Shown here piece after piece: positions 10,001 through 17,975 of a DNA stretch of 42,087 nt. The notes beneath the pieces are model-generated. The model was not told where the DNA came from and did not search any database. It worked only from the letters and a program-made list of their open reading frames with translations. The position numbers were made by a program, and so were the translations under genes. This stretch comes from a virus. Numbering within the stretch: position 1 is the stretch's first letter; the number at the start of each line of letters is the position of its first letter. The stretch covers positions 1 through 42,087 of IMG/VR virus record IMGVR_UViG_3300008110_000394; one strand, written 5' to 3'.

Positions 10001-13000
10001 TAATTGATAACGAAAATATTCAAAATAATAACACCTTATTGATAGATTATAGTGATTACAGTGGAGAATATACTATCAGTAAAGTTGGTATAGGATCTAC
10101 GAATTTTGAATGCTATCTCCCATTAACTCCTGAAGAAGATTTTTATAGCAATGGTGGAAATACTAATATTTTATATATTACTTCATCTGAAACAGAGACT
10201 GGTGGAATATATAAAATTTCACCCTTTTCAACAAAGAACTTCAAATCTTTACCTTCAATAACATCTATAAATTCAAATAGTGGAAGAGATTCTTTAGTAT
10301 ATCCATTTGGTTTAAATATTGGAGTTCCAAACAGAATTGATATCAGAGATATTGGATTCGGATTTCCTTCAGATATTACTCTAAAACCACAATTTAAACT
10401 TCCTCAAATTATATCAATATCACCTTTAGGGAAGTTGCAATATATTAAAAAACTTACCCCAGGAATAAATTATACTACAGATCCAAAATTAGTATTAGTA
10501 GATCCCGTAAATAACGTTATTATAAATGATGTTGAATTGGAATATTCATCATCTGAAAATTATGTGTCAATTGTAAAAAATACGAACTCTATAACTGGAT
10601 CATCAGTTAAAGTTGTTCCTACTAATAATACAAACGGAATTCCTATAATATCAATAAATTACAACTCTATTACTAAAGATGTTATTGTTGGATTGGGTGT
10701 AAGTTATAGTTCTTTAAATGATTTCCCATTTGAGATAAATGATACATTCATCATAGAAAATGTAAGTGTAGGAGTTGGAACTATTGGTAAAGGTTATAAT
10801 TCTTTAAATTATAATTATAAACCATTTATAGTAAAGGGCAGAGATCCCAATATTGGTGGTTCTAATTCTTCTATAACTTTTAATATTAAAGGTTATATTT
10901 CCGAAAACGAAATTCCAGGAACTTTTTATCCTTTATTGTCAAATGGATTAGTTATACCAGAAAAATATTTTCCAAAATTTGAAGTAAAAATAGAAAAAGG
11001 AAGTTACAAAATAGGTGAGAATATATCAAATGGAAAAATAAAATCTAAAGTTCTAGATATAGACAAAGAAAATGATAAATTAAAAGTTATATCTAAAGAA
11101 AGTTTTAGTGCAAATGATCAGATTTATGGAGAAACATCAAATACAAAATCCAAAATCGTAAATGTCGAAAATTCTGATGGATTTTATATTTTAAGTTCTT
11201 CTGGACTTGTAATTGATGGATGGCAGGACAAAACGGGATTTTTAAATGAAAATACTCAAAGAATTCAAGATAGTGACTATTATCAGTATTTTTCTTATTC
11301 TTTAAAATCTAAAGTAGAATATGAAGACTGGAATTCTTATGTAAGTTCTTTAAATCATACATCTGGATATAAGAAATTTTCCGATTTACAGATAGAATCA
11401 ATTTCAGATTATTCAAATTCTGATTTGGTTGTATCTGCGGTTTCTGAAGATATTTTTGGAATTTCTGTTAATACTTTTTCTGACATAATTGAAGTTGTAG
11501 ATTTAAACTGTGTTGTAGATTTTGATTTAGCATCTGAAAAAACTATAAAAATTGGATCTACTGCCATTTCAAATGAAATAATATTTAATTCAAGAGACCT
11601 TCAAGATTATTTTGAATCTGTGGGAAATAGAGTATTAATTTTTGATGATATAAGTCCTAGGTTTAATAACACTCCTAGATCCACTCCATTCAGCGTTGTA
11701 GATAGTTTTAGACTTGAAAACGAGAGATTCAAAAAATACATTACTTATGTAAGAGATCAAAGATTTATTGGAGAACGACAATTTTCCATTATTAGTTTGA
11801 TGTACGATAGTTTTGACTCATATTTAAATCAATATGGAAGAATTGATACAGCAAGAAATCTTGGATCATTTGATTTTGTTATCAGTGGCGATGAAGGAAA
11901 ACTTCTTTTCTATCCAGTTAATTTTGAAGTAAATGATTATGATATTTCATATATTTCTTATAATATGAATGATTATTTGGATGGAAGTGATTCAACTTCT
12001 CTTGGAGTTGTTGGTATTGCAGCAACAACAAAATATATTTCATCTGGATCAACGGGACCATCTAATATTTTAAGTATTCCTAAGTCAAATAGATCTGCAA
12101 AGATTTTAGTTGGAGTAGAAGCATTAAACCTTGAAGATTTGGAATTTATAGAATTTTCTTTAGTTCATGATGGAACTGATATTCACGTTTTAGATTATGG
12201 TCTGATGTCAAATGCATCTTCGGAAACATCCTCTGGTTTAGGCACATATCATTTCTATTATTCTGGTCCAAATATTAATCTAGACTTCACTCCAAATGTT
12301 GCTCTTGCACATACCTCACATTTTTATAGCATTACTGTTGCTATAGGTGATACTACATCTTCTGGTGTTTCTACTATAACTTTAAATAACACTAGATTCT
12401 CTTCTCACTATACTGGAATTGGATCAACATCTACTCCAATTCAAAATACAATTGCTTCTTATGGAAATCCATACTCTGGAGCGTATTATTTAATTTCTGT
12501 AGAAGATACTACAAATAATCGTTATGAGTTTTTAGAAACTATTTTAATTAATGATAGAAATAGAGCATATTTGGTAGATTACGCTCCAGTTAGAACACAT
12601 ATTGGTCTTGGAACTTTTGGTGCTACTGTCTCTGGAACAAATGTCAATTTTGAATTTACGCCGATACCAAATATAGATACTCAAGTTAGAGTTTTCCAAA
12701 ATGCATTAAGTCTTGTTAATGCTGGAACCTTAGATTATGAAATACTATTAAATAATGCATCTATTGATACTGGTTATGGTTTATACGAAGGTACATCAAA
12801 AGACATAAGAAAGTCATTTGATCTAACTTATGAAAATAATACAGTTTTTGAAAAAGAATTCCTTGGAAATGATCAAAAAATTGTAGATATTTTAGATAAC
12901 TCTTTCTCAATTCCAAATCATTTTTATGTTACAGGTGAGGAAATTTTTTATAGTTATCTTGAGGATGGTGTTCATAGTCCTATTGGAATCGTTACATCTA

Positions 13001-16000
13001 GTATTGTTGGAATCGGAACCACAGATAAACTTCCAAGTAAGTTATATGCAATCAATGTAAATCCATCTAAAATAAGAGTTTCTGATACTGCTGAAAATGC
13101 ATTAAAATCTATTCCCGTTCCACTTCAATTGAGTTCTGTGGGTATTGGATCGTTCCATAAATTTACAGCAAATAATCAAAATTCAAGATGTTTAATTGCA
13201 ATTGATAATTTTATACAATCTCCAATAGTTGGTACATCTGTTACGACATTATTGGCTTCGGATTCCGAGACTAGTGATAGCATTTTAAATTTTGTTGGGA
13301 TTACATCATTCTTTAGTGGAGAACTTATCAAAATTGATGATGAAATTATGAGAATTAATAAGACTGGAATTGCAGACTCAAATCTAGTATTAGTTCAAAG
13401 ACCTTGGATGGGAACATCCCTTGGTTTCCATACGGCAGGTTCACTAATTAGAAAAATTGAAGGTGATTATAATATTGTTGGAAATAAAATAAACTTTATT
13501 GAAGCTCCTGCTGGTAAGAGTCCTATAGGAACTATAACAAATAGACCTAATGATAGAGATTATACTGGAATAACTACATTCTCTACTTTTAATGGCAGAA
13601 CATTTTTAAGATCATCTATACCAGATACTTCATTTGAACCATACTCGAAAAATTATATTTTTGATAGTTTATCTCAAGAATTTAATGGAATAACTACATC
13701 ATATACATTAACTTCATCTAGTAATAATGTTTCTGGATTTTCAACTGGAAATTCTATTGTATTAATTGATGGTGTGTTTCAACAACCAAGAAGATTGGGT
13801 GCTGTGGACATTGAAGGTGCATTTTATTTAAATGAAGTTTCTGGGATATCAACAATCACATTTGTTGGAACTGCATCATCTACTACCTATGATATAAATC
13901 AGTCTAAACTTCCTTATGGTGGTGTTATAGTCTCATTTGGATCCACTGGAGGTCTTGGATATCAACCTTTAGTATCTGCAGGTGGTACTGCTACAATATC
14001 CATAGCGGGAACAATAACATCAATTAGTGTAGGAAATACTGGATCTGGATATAGAGCAACTGAAAGTTTAGAAGTGATTAGTGAGGTGGTAGAAACAGTT
14101 TCTATAGGAGAAACTATCATTTCTATTATTAATAATAATGGAATTTTAAATAAACTTTCTTATTATAATAATGGATTTATTGACATTGGATCCAAGATAA
14201 AAGATGGGCAAATTGTAGGATTTGGTACTACCTCTGTTATAGTTTCTACATCTAGCACTTCTACTTCTATAATAAATGCTGGAGATTCTGTAAAAATACG
14301 TTTAACAGATCCAAAAATTGGTATAGTCAATGTCGGATACGCAACTGAAAACTCGGAATCTTATTCTGTTACTTTTGTTGGATTTACTACGATTATATCT
14401 GGAAATATATCACCAAACGTTACGATAGTAAATCCTGGTATAGGATTTACGGAACCTCCGATTTTAGTATTTGATCAACCACAATCTTACACAAATCTTA
14501 AATTAAAGTATTCTTCAACTTCAAGTGGAGTTGGAACAGAATCAAAAGTTGATGTTGTTGTTGGTCAAGGTTCAAGTATAATTGACTTTAATATTAAAAA
14601 TTATGGATATGGATATAAACCAGGAGATATACTAACTGTACCTACAGGTGGTTTAACAGGAATACCATTAGATCCCACAGTGTCGCCTTCTTTTAGAGAA
14701 GCACAAATTATTGTAGATAAAGTTTATAATAATAAATTTACATCTTGGGTTGTTGGAGATTTACTTCCTTTAGATCCTTTAGATGATTTGTTTGATTCTT
14801 CAAGAAAGTTATTCCCAATTAAAGTTGACGGACAATTAAGGACCATTAGAGCAAAATCTGGATCTCAAATAGATATTCAATCAACTCTACTTGTCTTTAT
14901 TAATAATATTCTTCAAGTTCCAGGCGAAAGTTATATATTTGAAGGTGGTAGCGTAATTTCATTCACTGAAGCACCTAAACCTGGGGATACTTCTTCAATT
15001 CTTTTTTATAGAGGAACTGCAGATGTAGACGTTTTGGAAGTGGATATTCTCGAAAGCATTCAAATCGGAGATGATGTTGAACTAAATTCTGATGATATAT
15101 TCTTAAATCAACAATTTAGAACTGTAGTGTCAATAAATGCAACTGATGATATTTCTACAACTCCATATTCTGGTGTTGGTATATCAACAAATGAATTATT
15201 ATTAAGACCAATAACTTGGAAAAAACAAACTGAAGATAGAATAATAAATGGAAAACCTGTAGGAAAAGATAGAATTTTCTATGAACCTCTTATCTATCCA
15301 ACAACAAATATAATTCAAAATGTCGGTATTGGATCCACTGTTATGTTTGTAGATAATTTAAAAACATTCTTTGATAGTTATAAAGAAAATGCATTAACTT
15401 CATATATTTCTGACATAGAAATTATATCTCAAGATGAAATAAGGTCTGCTACTGCCACTGCTACAGTTTCTGTTGCGGGAACAATTTCTTCTATAACATT
15501 AACTGATCCTGGAATTGGATATACATTTACTCCATCTGTAACAATACAGAAAAAGATTGGAATATCTTCAGCAAATGTTGCTATTGCAACCGCATATATT
15601 TCTTCTGGTTCTGTATCTTCTATTGGAATAATAACTTCAGGAATTGGATATACGCAAACAAACCCACCTTTAGTAATAATAGAATCCCCAATTTCTAAAG
15701 TTGAAAGAATAAAAAATGTTTCTTATGAGGGAGATTTCGGTTCAATTGTTGGAATATCAACTACTTCTGTAGTTGGAATACCAACAGGAATAGAATTTAC
15801 ATTATATGTACCAAGTGATTCTTATGTAAGAAATTCAATAATTAATAATTCAACCATAACAAGCACAGGAATAAGTGGAATACAAACTGGTTATTACTTT
15901 GTGGTAAAAAATTCTAATGTTGGTTACGGTTTAACTTCTCTTAGAACAGACCTTACCACAATTGGGGTTGGAACACAATTCGTCGATAATGTATATCAAG

Positions 16001-16269
16001 CTGCTCAAGTTTCTGTTGCACAAACATCTGTTACTGGAGTTGGTACTACAAATGTAGTTAAAGTTGTAGTTAATGTTTCTGATTTTAGTTCTATTGGAAC
16101 TTCATTTAATAACGAATATTATGGAGATTTCTCTTGGGGTAGAATTTCAATTCCAACAAGAAAGAATCCAAAGAATTTCTATGCATACAGTGAAAACGGT
16201 ATTTCTGGAATTGATACTTCTTCTATAGTAAGAAGAAAAAATCCTTTAAAATATTTTGGTTATTTTTAA
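4042..16269 (+). CDS. giant modular virion protein (4075 aa) in the gp7 position of the baseplate wedge cluster
   Basis: A single intact frame of 4075 codons lies between gp6 and gp8, exactly where T4 has gene 7 (1032 aa, the wedge initiator). I therefore infer that its N-terminus (NISEIVENQLPSFVTEEFPL, then a helix ending in FLSQYYKSLE) docks in the wedge like gp7, although I see no clear gp7 homology by eye. The rest is a chain of short beta-rich modules. About twelve GxGY-type repeats cluster near residues 710-1120 and 3320-3860. At least five HxxxTGxxVxY modules lie near 580, 815, 925, 1815 and 2950. Three 'EIITY/EIMRI...RG' or related modules lie near 74, 325 and 3077. There is one YHYH domain near 1232-1325. 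There is no signal peptide, membrane segment or cleavage site that I can identify. Comparably giant neighbours of gp6 occur in cyanophages as I recall. The role is structural, probably peripheral baseplate or fibre attachment; the exact role is unknown. Confidence 0.85.
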   Translation: MVNSRVNISEIVENQLPSFVTEEFPLVSEFLSQYYKSLEIPGGPSDILNNIDLYAKIDNIKSISQSTNLIGDITQFDSSILVKSTEGFPDKYGIIQIDGEIITYKSKTNNSFEECIRGFSGISNLNGKNDKLTFSTSNSDSHSDGTIILNLSALFLNEFLYKIKKQIAPGFEGLELNENVNEKLFIKQVKDFYSSKGSDKSFSILFNALYGEKVTVLRPSDNLISPSVSKYRKTQQLIVECDNRNILNLVGNTVYQNKINSTNKSFATVLDVEEIKRGDKIYYKISLDSDYNRDINVSSGTISGKFTISPKTKVTSDIKTNSSFITVDSTVGFPNEGELLIKLSDGTPKLINYYDKNINQFLECSGVTFDIKIGTDVEDSNYCYGYDLNNNKIEFKITSVISDSVLLTPIPGYSKNDLVIIDNIGLSGNRPVHTSWLYNNAIYYDVKNISLVDSSNFSYSVELFEDSYIYVQDTLVLYDTKEREILLKVISLNNKKSFVVESQSGNIDLSEKYYLERKISYVNTGDSFIDQVTSNVTNVYYDFDQVDTYVVSNSIPSYSNLTLDIKKHSVSFSGNFDGEEIEIGTHPFLTGDAVYYIPKSPNNTLNIESGLYYVKRISSTKIKLSRSRSSIYANKFINLIGNITDSTIVLDKFYENSFAPYKLVKRIPELQKRDSLEFYETKPNQNIGVLINGVEILNYKSNDLVYYGEIESVDILDGGNDYNVINPPTLIITDKNDSQRTTEDFAKGYVGVAGSLSGIKLVDPGFDYIETPTIDIIGGGGKGAVVKAELSLFKHEELFKSDDSNNVNLSTNIITFSQDHKFRDFEKVVYRAFNQTPIGGLIDNSIYYIKTLSATSITIHNTELDSVSGINTVNITSYGTGKHSIESYSTKKKIQRFIIENNGKGYKNRLIESPSSGISTIANTVTIQNHGYETGEIIVYNASEIPVSGLSSASSYYVTKVDDDKFKLSVIGVGTTAANYYINRGDYINFSSVGSGIHYFNYPPIQAIVTGKIGVSTFNNQNFNAVISPIVTGSVTSIFISNGGNYYGSEEILNYNRQPLYRLENGKGAQLTPIISNGQIIGVNIQNSGSNYDDSPLIAVYSFSGSGAVLTPIVQNGSIVEVKVINGGYGYVKGDTKLQVLSLGGNCTLKFNSKKWTVNNVEKLIKKGTVTQDDGVLEKNSSLGRSLQYYHLYAPRNLRRTILGSKVSDGETIYLHDLNFVNSKEVETTYHSPIIGWAYDGNPIYGPYGYETSTGGNVKLMKSGYTSSLKSKRPSVDLYPEGFFVEDYDFVDNGDLDQHNGRYTITPEYPNGIYAYFATINDGQVETSGPFTDYKKPEFPYIIGNTYKHIPSEDNFGNNLSLQNFNLENKVRYTDHYNLESDTSGYNYILNPNKIKPIYNFVKDVSANNVTDIYAPFPGSGYKVGDIINFDDEEIYGKVTTISGKEISNISYKSQKINNVEIFPNQDPYGNFIGISTSPHNLIDRQQIFFSGIGTNTFNFKINQSFEIKIKNNVLFLSKTVPDTSATGIITYFDVYGPLSYPNITTNDIYSIRDEKVKILDVDKISSRIKVERAYDGTVGLAYNVGESLTENTRKFYINLPQNNLSNTLKNNKEYYFTPSESVGIGTIGIGSTLAISNPGIGITEIFVPIRSIYIPNHQIENGTKLIYSSNGGSGIDISLDGINNYNLTDGSEVYSVKISEDFIGISTSIVGLGSTGSYIGISSTNNLMYFISNGSGVNHSFKTKYNNVKPFQIKNGSVVVSLASTHNMRVNDSVGLFVKNVGITTTIKVKYNDYNRRILIGNYEFSNLDVNPTDDTITIVNHKFTTGQKVVYTSNSPSTNLINNKIYYINVVDEDTIRLCDSYYESLSLDPNYVNIGSASTGEIGLINPLLKIQTGRKTVFDLSDSSLSYNVGSRLYSAFKLNFYTDKELKDEYQFVTKPNIIKYNNVGIDTNARIELEFSDPRVLYYKISPINLDKISQVKKDILIDNENIQNNNTLLIDYSDYSGEYTISKVGIGSTNFECYLPLTPEEDFYSNGGNTNILYITSSETETGGIYKISPFSTKNFKSLPSITSINSNSGRDSLVYPFGLNIGVPNRIDIRDIGFGFPSDITLKPQFKLPQIISISPLGKLQYIKKLTPGINYTTDPKLVLVDPVNNVIINDVELEYSSSENYVSIVKNTNSITGSSVKVVPTNNTNGIPIISINYNSITKDVIVGLGVSYSSLNDFPFEINDTFIIENVSVGVGTIGKGYNSLNYNYKPFIVKGRDPNIGGSNSSITFNIKGYISENEIPGTFYPLLSNGLVIPEKYFPKFEVKIEKGSYKIGENISNGKIKSKVLDIDKENDKLKVISKESFSANDQIYGETSNTKSKIVNVENSDGFYILSSSGLVIDGWQDKTGFLNENTQRIQDSDYYQYFSYSLKSKVEYEDWNSYVSSLNHTSGYKKFSDLQIESISDYSNSDLVVSAVSEDIFGISVNTFSDIIEVVDLNCVVDFDLASEKTIKIGSTAISNEIIFNSRDLQDYFESVGNRVLIFDDISPRFNNTPRSTPFSVVDSFRLENERFKKYITYVRDQRFIGERQFSIISLMYDSFDSYLNQYGRIDTARNLGSFDFVISGDEGKLLFYPVNFEVNDYDISYISYNMNDYLDGSDSTSLGVVGIAATTKYISSGSTGPSNILSIPKSNRSAKILVGVEALNLEDLEFIEFSLVHDGTDIHVLDYGLMSNASSETSSGLGTYHFYYSGPNINLDFTPNVALAHTSHFYSITVAIGDTTSSGVSTITLNNTRFSSHYTGIGSTSTPIQNTIASYGNPYSGAYYLISVEDTTNNRYEFLETILINDRNRAYLVDYAPVRTHIGLGTFGATVSGTNVNFEFTPIPNIDTQVRVFQNALSLVNAGTLDYEILLNNASIDTGYGLYEGTSKDIRKSFDLTYENNTVFEKEFLGNDQKIVDILDNSFSIPNHFYVTGEEIFYSYLEDGVHSPIGIVTSSIVGIGTTDKLPSKLYAINVNPSKIRVSDTAENALKSIPVPLQLSSVGIGSFHKFTANNQNSRCLIAIDNFIQSPIVGTSVTTLLASDSETSDSILNFVGITSFFSGELIKIDDEIMRINKTGIADSNLVLVQRPWMGTSLGFHTAGSLIRKIEGDYNIVGNKINFIEAPAGKSPIGTITNRPNDRDYTGITTFSTFNGRTFLRSSIPDTSFEPYSKNYIFDSLSQEFNGITTSYTLTSSSNNVSGFSTGNSIVLIDGVFQQPRRLGAVDIEGAFYLNEVSGISTITFVGTASSTTYDINQSKLPYGGVIVSFGSTGGLGYQPLVSAGGTATISIAGTITSISVGNTGSGYRATESLEVISEVVETVSIGETIISIINNNGILNKLSYYNNGFIDIGSKIKDGQIVGFGTTSVIVSTSSTSTSIINAGDSVKIRLTDPKIGIVNVGYATENSESYSVTFVGFTTIISGNISPNVTIVNPGIGFTEPPILVFDQPQSYTNLKLKYSSTSSGVGTESKVDVVVGQGSSIIDFNIKNYGYGYKPGDILTVPTGGLTGIPLDPTVSPSFREAQIIVDKVYNNKFTSWVVGDLLPLDPLDDLFDSSRKLFPIKVDGQLRTIRAKSGSQIDIQSTLLVFINNILQVPGESYIFEGGSVISFTEAPKPGDTSSILFYRGTADVDVLEVDILESIQIGDDVELNSDDIFLNQQFRTVVSINATDDISTTPYSGVGISTNELLLRPITWKKQTEDRIINGKPVGKDRIFYEPLIYPTTNIIQNVGIGSTVMFVDNLKTFFDSYKENALTSYISDIEIISQDEIRSATATATVSVAGTISSITLTDPGIGYTFTPSVTIQKKIGISSANVAIATAYISSGSVSSIGIITSGIGYTQTNPPLVIIESPISKVERIKNVSYEGDFGSIVGISTTSVVGIPTGIEFTLYVPSDSYVRNSIINNSTITSTGISGIQTGYYFVVKNSNVGYGLTSLRTDLTTIGVGTQFVDNVYQAAQVSVAQTSVTGVGTTNVVKVVVNVSDFSSIGTSFNNEYYGDFSWGRISIPTRKNPKNFYAYSENGISGIDTSSIVRRKNPLKYFGYF
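4741..4762. repeat. perfect 22-bp inverted repeat inside the giant gene
   Basis: Arms ACTCAACAAT (4741-4750) and ATTGTTGAGT (4753-4762) are exact reverse complements with a two-base spacer. It lies inside coding sequence for the TQQLIVEC segment. It is too tight to form a good RNA loop and resembles a dyad operator, but no function can be supported. Confidence 0.6.
6175..7450 (+). repeat. cluster of degenerate GxGY protein repeats (giant protein residues ~710-1135)
   Basis: Six degenerate copies of the form 'hydrophobic strand - N/D-G/P-G-x-x-Y - x3-6 - P/L - strand' are visible here: IESVDILDGGNDYNV, LSGIKLVDPGFDYIE, IQRFIIENNGKGYKN, VTSIFISNGGNYYGS, IIGVNIQNSGSNYDD and IVEVKVINGGYGYVK. They are similar at protein level but not tandem at DNA level. 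Two HxxxTGxxVxY-type modules are interleaved. Confidence 0.75.
7735..8020 (+). other. YHYH-type domain within the giant protein
   Basis: Residues about 1232-1325 of the giant protein contain PIIGWAYDGNPIYGPYGY, then GDLDQHNGRYTITPEYPNG and IYAYFATIND. This order is the signature of the YHYH domain family, which is found in bacterial secreted proteins and in some phage virion proteins. Its biochemical role is not established. Confidence 0.8.
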
Positions 16270-16270
16270 T

Positions 16271-16278
16271 AATAAATA
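16271..16278 (+). promoter_or_regulatory. T4-type late promoter box before gp8
   Basis: AATAAATA lies directly after the giant gene stop and 25 bases before the gp8 ATG, inside a run of overlapping ATAAATA units. The placement fits an internal late promoter, so that gp8 need not depend on a 12-kb transcript through the giant gene. The low complexity of the gap lowers certainty. Confidence 0.45.
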
Positions 16279-16295
16279 AATAAAAAACAAATAAA

Positions 16296-17849
16296 ATGTC
16301 TGCAATAATAACTGATCAACTAAGAATTCTTAATGCTAGAAACTTTGTTTCTATTGCATCTTCGTCTTCTAATTCATATTATGCTTTTGTAGGACTCAGC
16401 AATCCAGATGATTATCAAAGTGATTGGGATGCAAGTCCCCCTTCACCAAAAGATTCATTCGATGAAGAGAATGATTATTGGGATACAATGATGTCTTTAA
16501 AAAAGATATCATCCAGTGATATAAGACCAGTTGTAAAAAAGATTATGTGGGAAGCTGGAACCACATATGATATGTATAGGCACGATATTTCCAGAACAAA
16601 TTTATCTCAACCATCAAAATCTACTAATTTATATTCAGCAAATTATTATATTGTTAATAGTGAGTATAAAGTTTATATTTGTATTCATAATGGAACTGAT
16701 CCAGAAAATCCCAGTGGTAGACCATCTTTGGATGAACCAAATTTTACAGATTTGGAACCAAGATCTGCTGGAGATAACGAAGATGGATATCTTTGGAAAT
16801 ACTTATATACTATAAAACCATCAGACATTATAAAATTTGAATCTACAAACTTTATACCTGTCCCAAATGATTGGGAAACTAATTTAGAGTATTTTAATAT
16901 AAGAAATAATGCCATAACAAGTGGACAATTAAAAGTAGCGGTTATAAAAAATAGAGGAGTTGGATTAGGAACAGCAAATAGGTCATATACAAATGTCCCT
17001 ATTTACGGGGATGGTTCTGGAGCTAAAGCTACAGTAATTATTAACAACGAGTCAAAATTAGACAGTGTAACTATAACAAATGGTGGACTTGATTATACAC
17101 ATGCTGTTTTAGATTTGAGATCTGCTGGAATACCAGTTGGATCAACTGCTGCAGTTGTAGATATCATAATTCCCCCAAGAGATGGACATGGTTATGATAT
17201 TTACAGAGAACTTGGAGCATATAATGTGGCAATATATGCTCGAATGGAAAACAGTGTAGATAATCCAGATTTTATTATTGGAAATAAAATATCTAGAGTA
17301 GGAATAGTAAAAAATCCTCTTTCATTTGGAGGTGCTTCTACACTAACTTTAGATAAAGCTAGTGCTTTATATGCGCTAAAACTTACAGGAATTGGATATA
17401 GTCAAACTACATTTGCTCCAAATTCTTTAATACGCCAAACTATAGGAGTTGGAATTACTGCAGTAGGTAGAGTTGTTTCATATGATAAAGTAACTGGAAT
17501 TTTAAAATATTGGCAAGATAGAAGTTTGGTAGGTTTTAACACAGATAAAACTAAAAAAATTAATCCAGATTATGGATTTATATTAAATAGATTTACTACA
17601 CAACCAATCTCAGGTGGATCAATTAATATATTTGGTGGAAGTAATGTATTAGGTATAGATACAAACTTTTCAGGTATATCTACAGTAATAAATAATAAGA
17701 CATACTATCTTGGACAAACTTTTATTGATGGTATATCTCAACCTGAAGTATTAAAATATTCAGGAGAAATTATATACGTTGACAATAGACCTTCAATAAC
17801 TAGGTCTAAAAATCAAAAAGAAGATATTAAAGTAATTTTGCAATTCTAA
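16296..17849 (+). CDS. gp8: baseplate wedge subunit gp8 (with inserted repeat region)
   Basis: A 517-residue protein. The N-terminal half matches the gp8 pattern: SSSNSYYAFVGLSNP, then a PSPKDSFDEENDYWDTMMSLKK block, VKKIMWEAGTTYD and GYLWKYLYTI. The C-terminus (LKYSGEIIYVDNRPSI, ending VILQF) lines up well with the T4 gp8 end (SGEMIYMENRPPI, ending INILFTF). T4 gp8 has 334 residues; most of the extra length lies between about residues 210 and 300 and includes a GxGY-like repeat (SVTITNGGLDYTH) after a GDGSGAKATV segment. gp8 forms dimers on the wedge with gp10, gp7 and gp6. There is no clear Shine-Dalgarno. Confidence 0.9.
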   Translation: MSAIITDQLRILNARNFVSIASSSSNSYYAFVGLSNPDDYQSDWDASPPSPKDSFDEENDYWDTMMSLKKISSSDIRPVVKKIMWEAGTTYDMYRHDISRTNLSQPSKSTNLYSANYYIVNSEYKVYICIHNGTDPENPSGRPSLDEPNFTDLEPRSAGDNEDGYLWKYLYTIKPSDIIKFESTNFIPVPNDWETNLEYFNIRNNAITSGQLKVAVIKNRGVGLGTANRSYTNVPIYGDGSGAKATVIINNESKLDSVTITNGGLDYTHAVLDLRSAGIPVGSTAAVVDIIIPPRDGHGYDIYRELGAYNVAIYARMENSVDNPDFIIGNKISRVGIVKNPLSFGGASTLTLDKASALYALKLTGIGYSQTTFAPNSLIRQTIGVGITAVGRVVSYDKVTGILKYWQDRSLVGFNTDKTKKINPDYGFILNRFTTQPISGGSINIFGGSNVLGIDTNFSGISTVINNKTYYLGQTFIDGISQPEVLKYSGEIIYVDNRPSITRSKNQKEDIKVILQF

Positions 17850-17855
17850 AGAATT

Positions 17856-17975
17856 ATGCCTCAGGATACTAATTTAAACATCTCTCCATATTTTGATGAT
17901 TTCAATCCAGAAAGCAATTATTTTAGATTTTTGTTTAAACCTTGCAAGATAATTATCTGGGAATTCCAATTATAA
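17856..17975 (+). pseudogene. detached N-terminal fragment of the DUF4815-type virion protein
   Basis: ATG 17856 opens a 39-codon frame whose first 29 residues (start MPQDTNLNISPYFDDF, then NYFRFLFKP) are the standard N-terminus of DUF4815-type phage structural proteins. After FKP the frame runs into CKIIIWEFQL and stops at 17973-17975. The rest of the protein continues in another frame from 17939. Family members continue FKPG(Y) into a block of several tens of residues before the part seen here. I infer that a block whose length is 3n+1 bases is missing at about 17941, either in the phage or in the assembly. Confidence 0.8.

Noticed and set aside
17928-17950. Programmed -1 frameshift at TTTAAAC joining 17856 to the 17942 frame
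   Set aside because: The heptamer is in the wrong phase for slippage (zero frame reads TTT AAA C), and the target frame has a TAA at 17936-17938, so the shift would have to occur in CCTTGC, which offers no re-pairing. A missing 3n+1 block explains it better.
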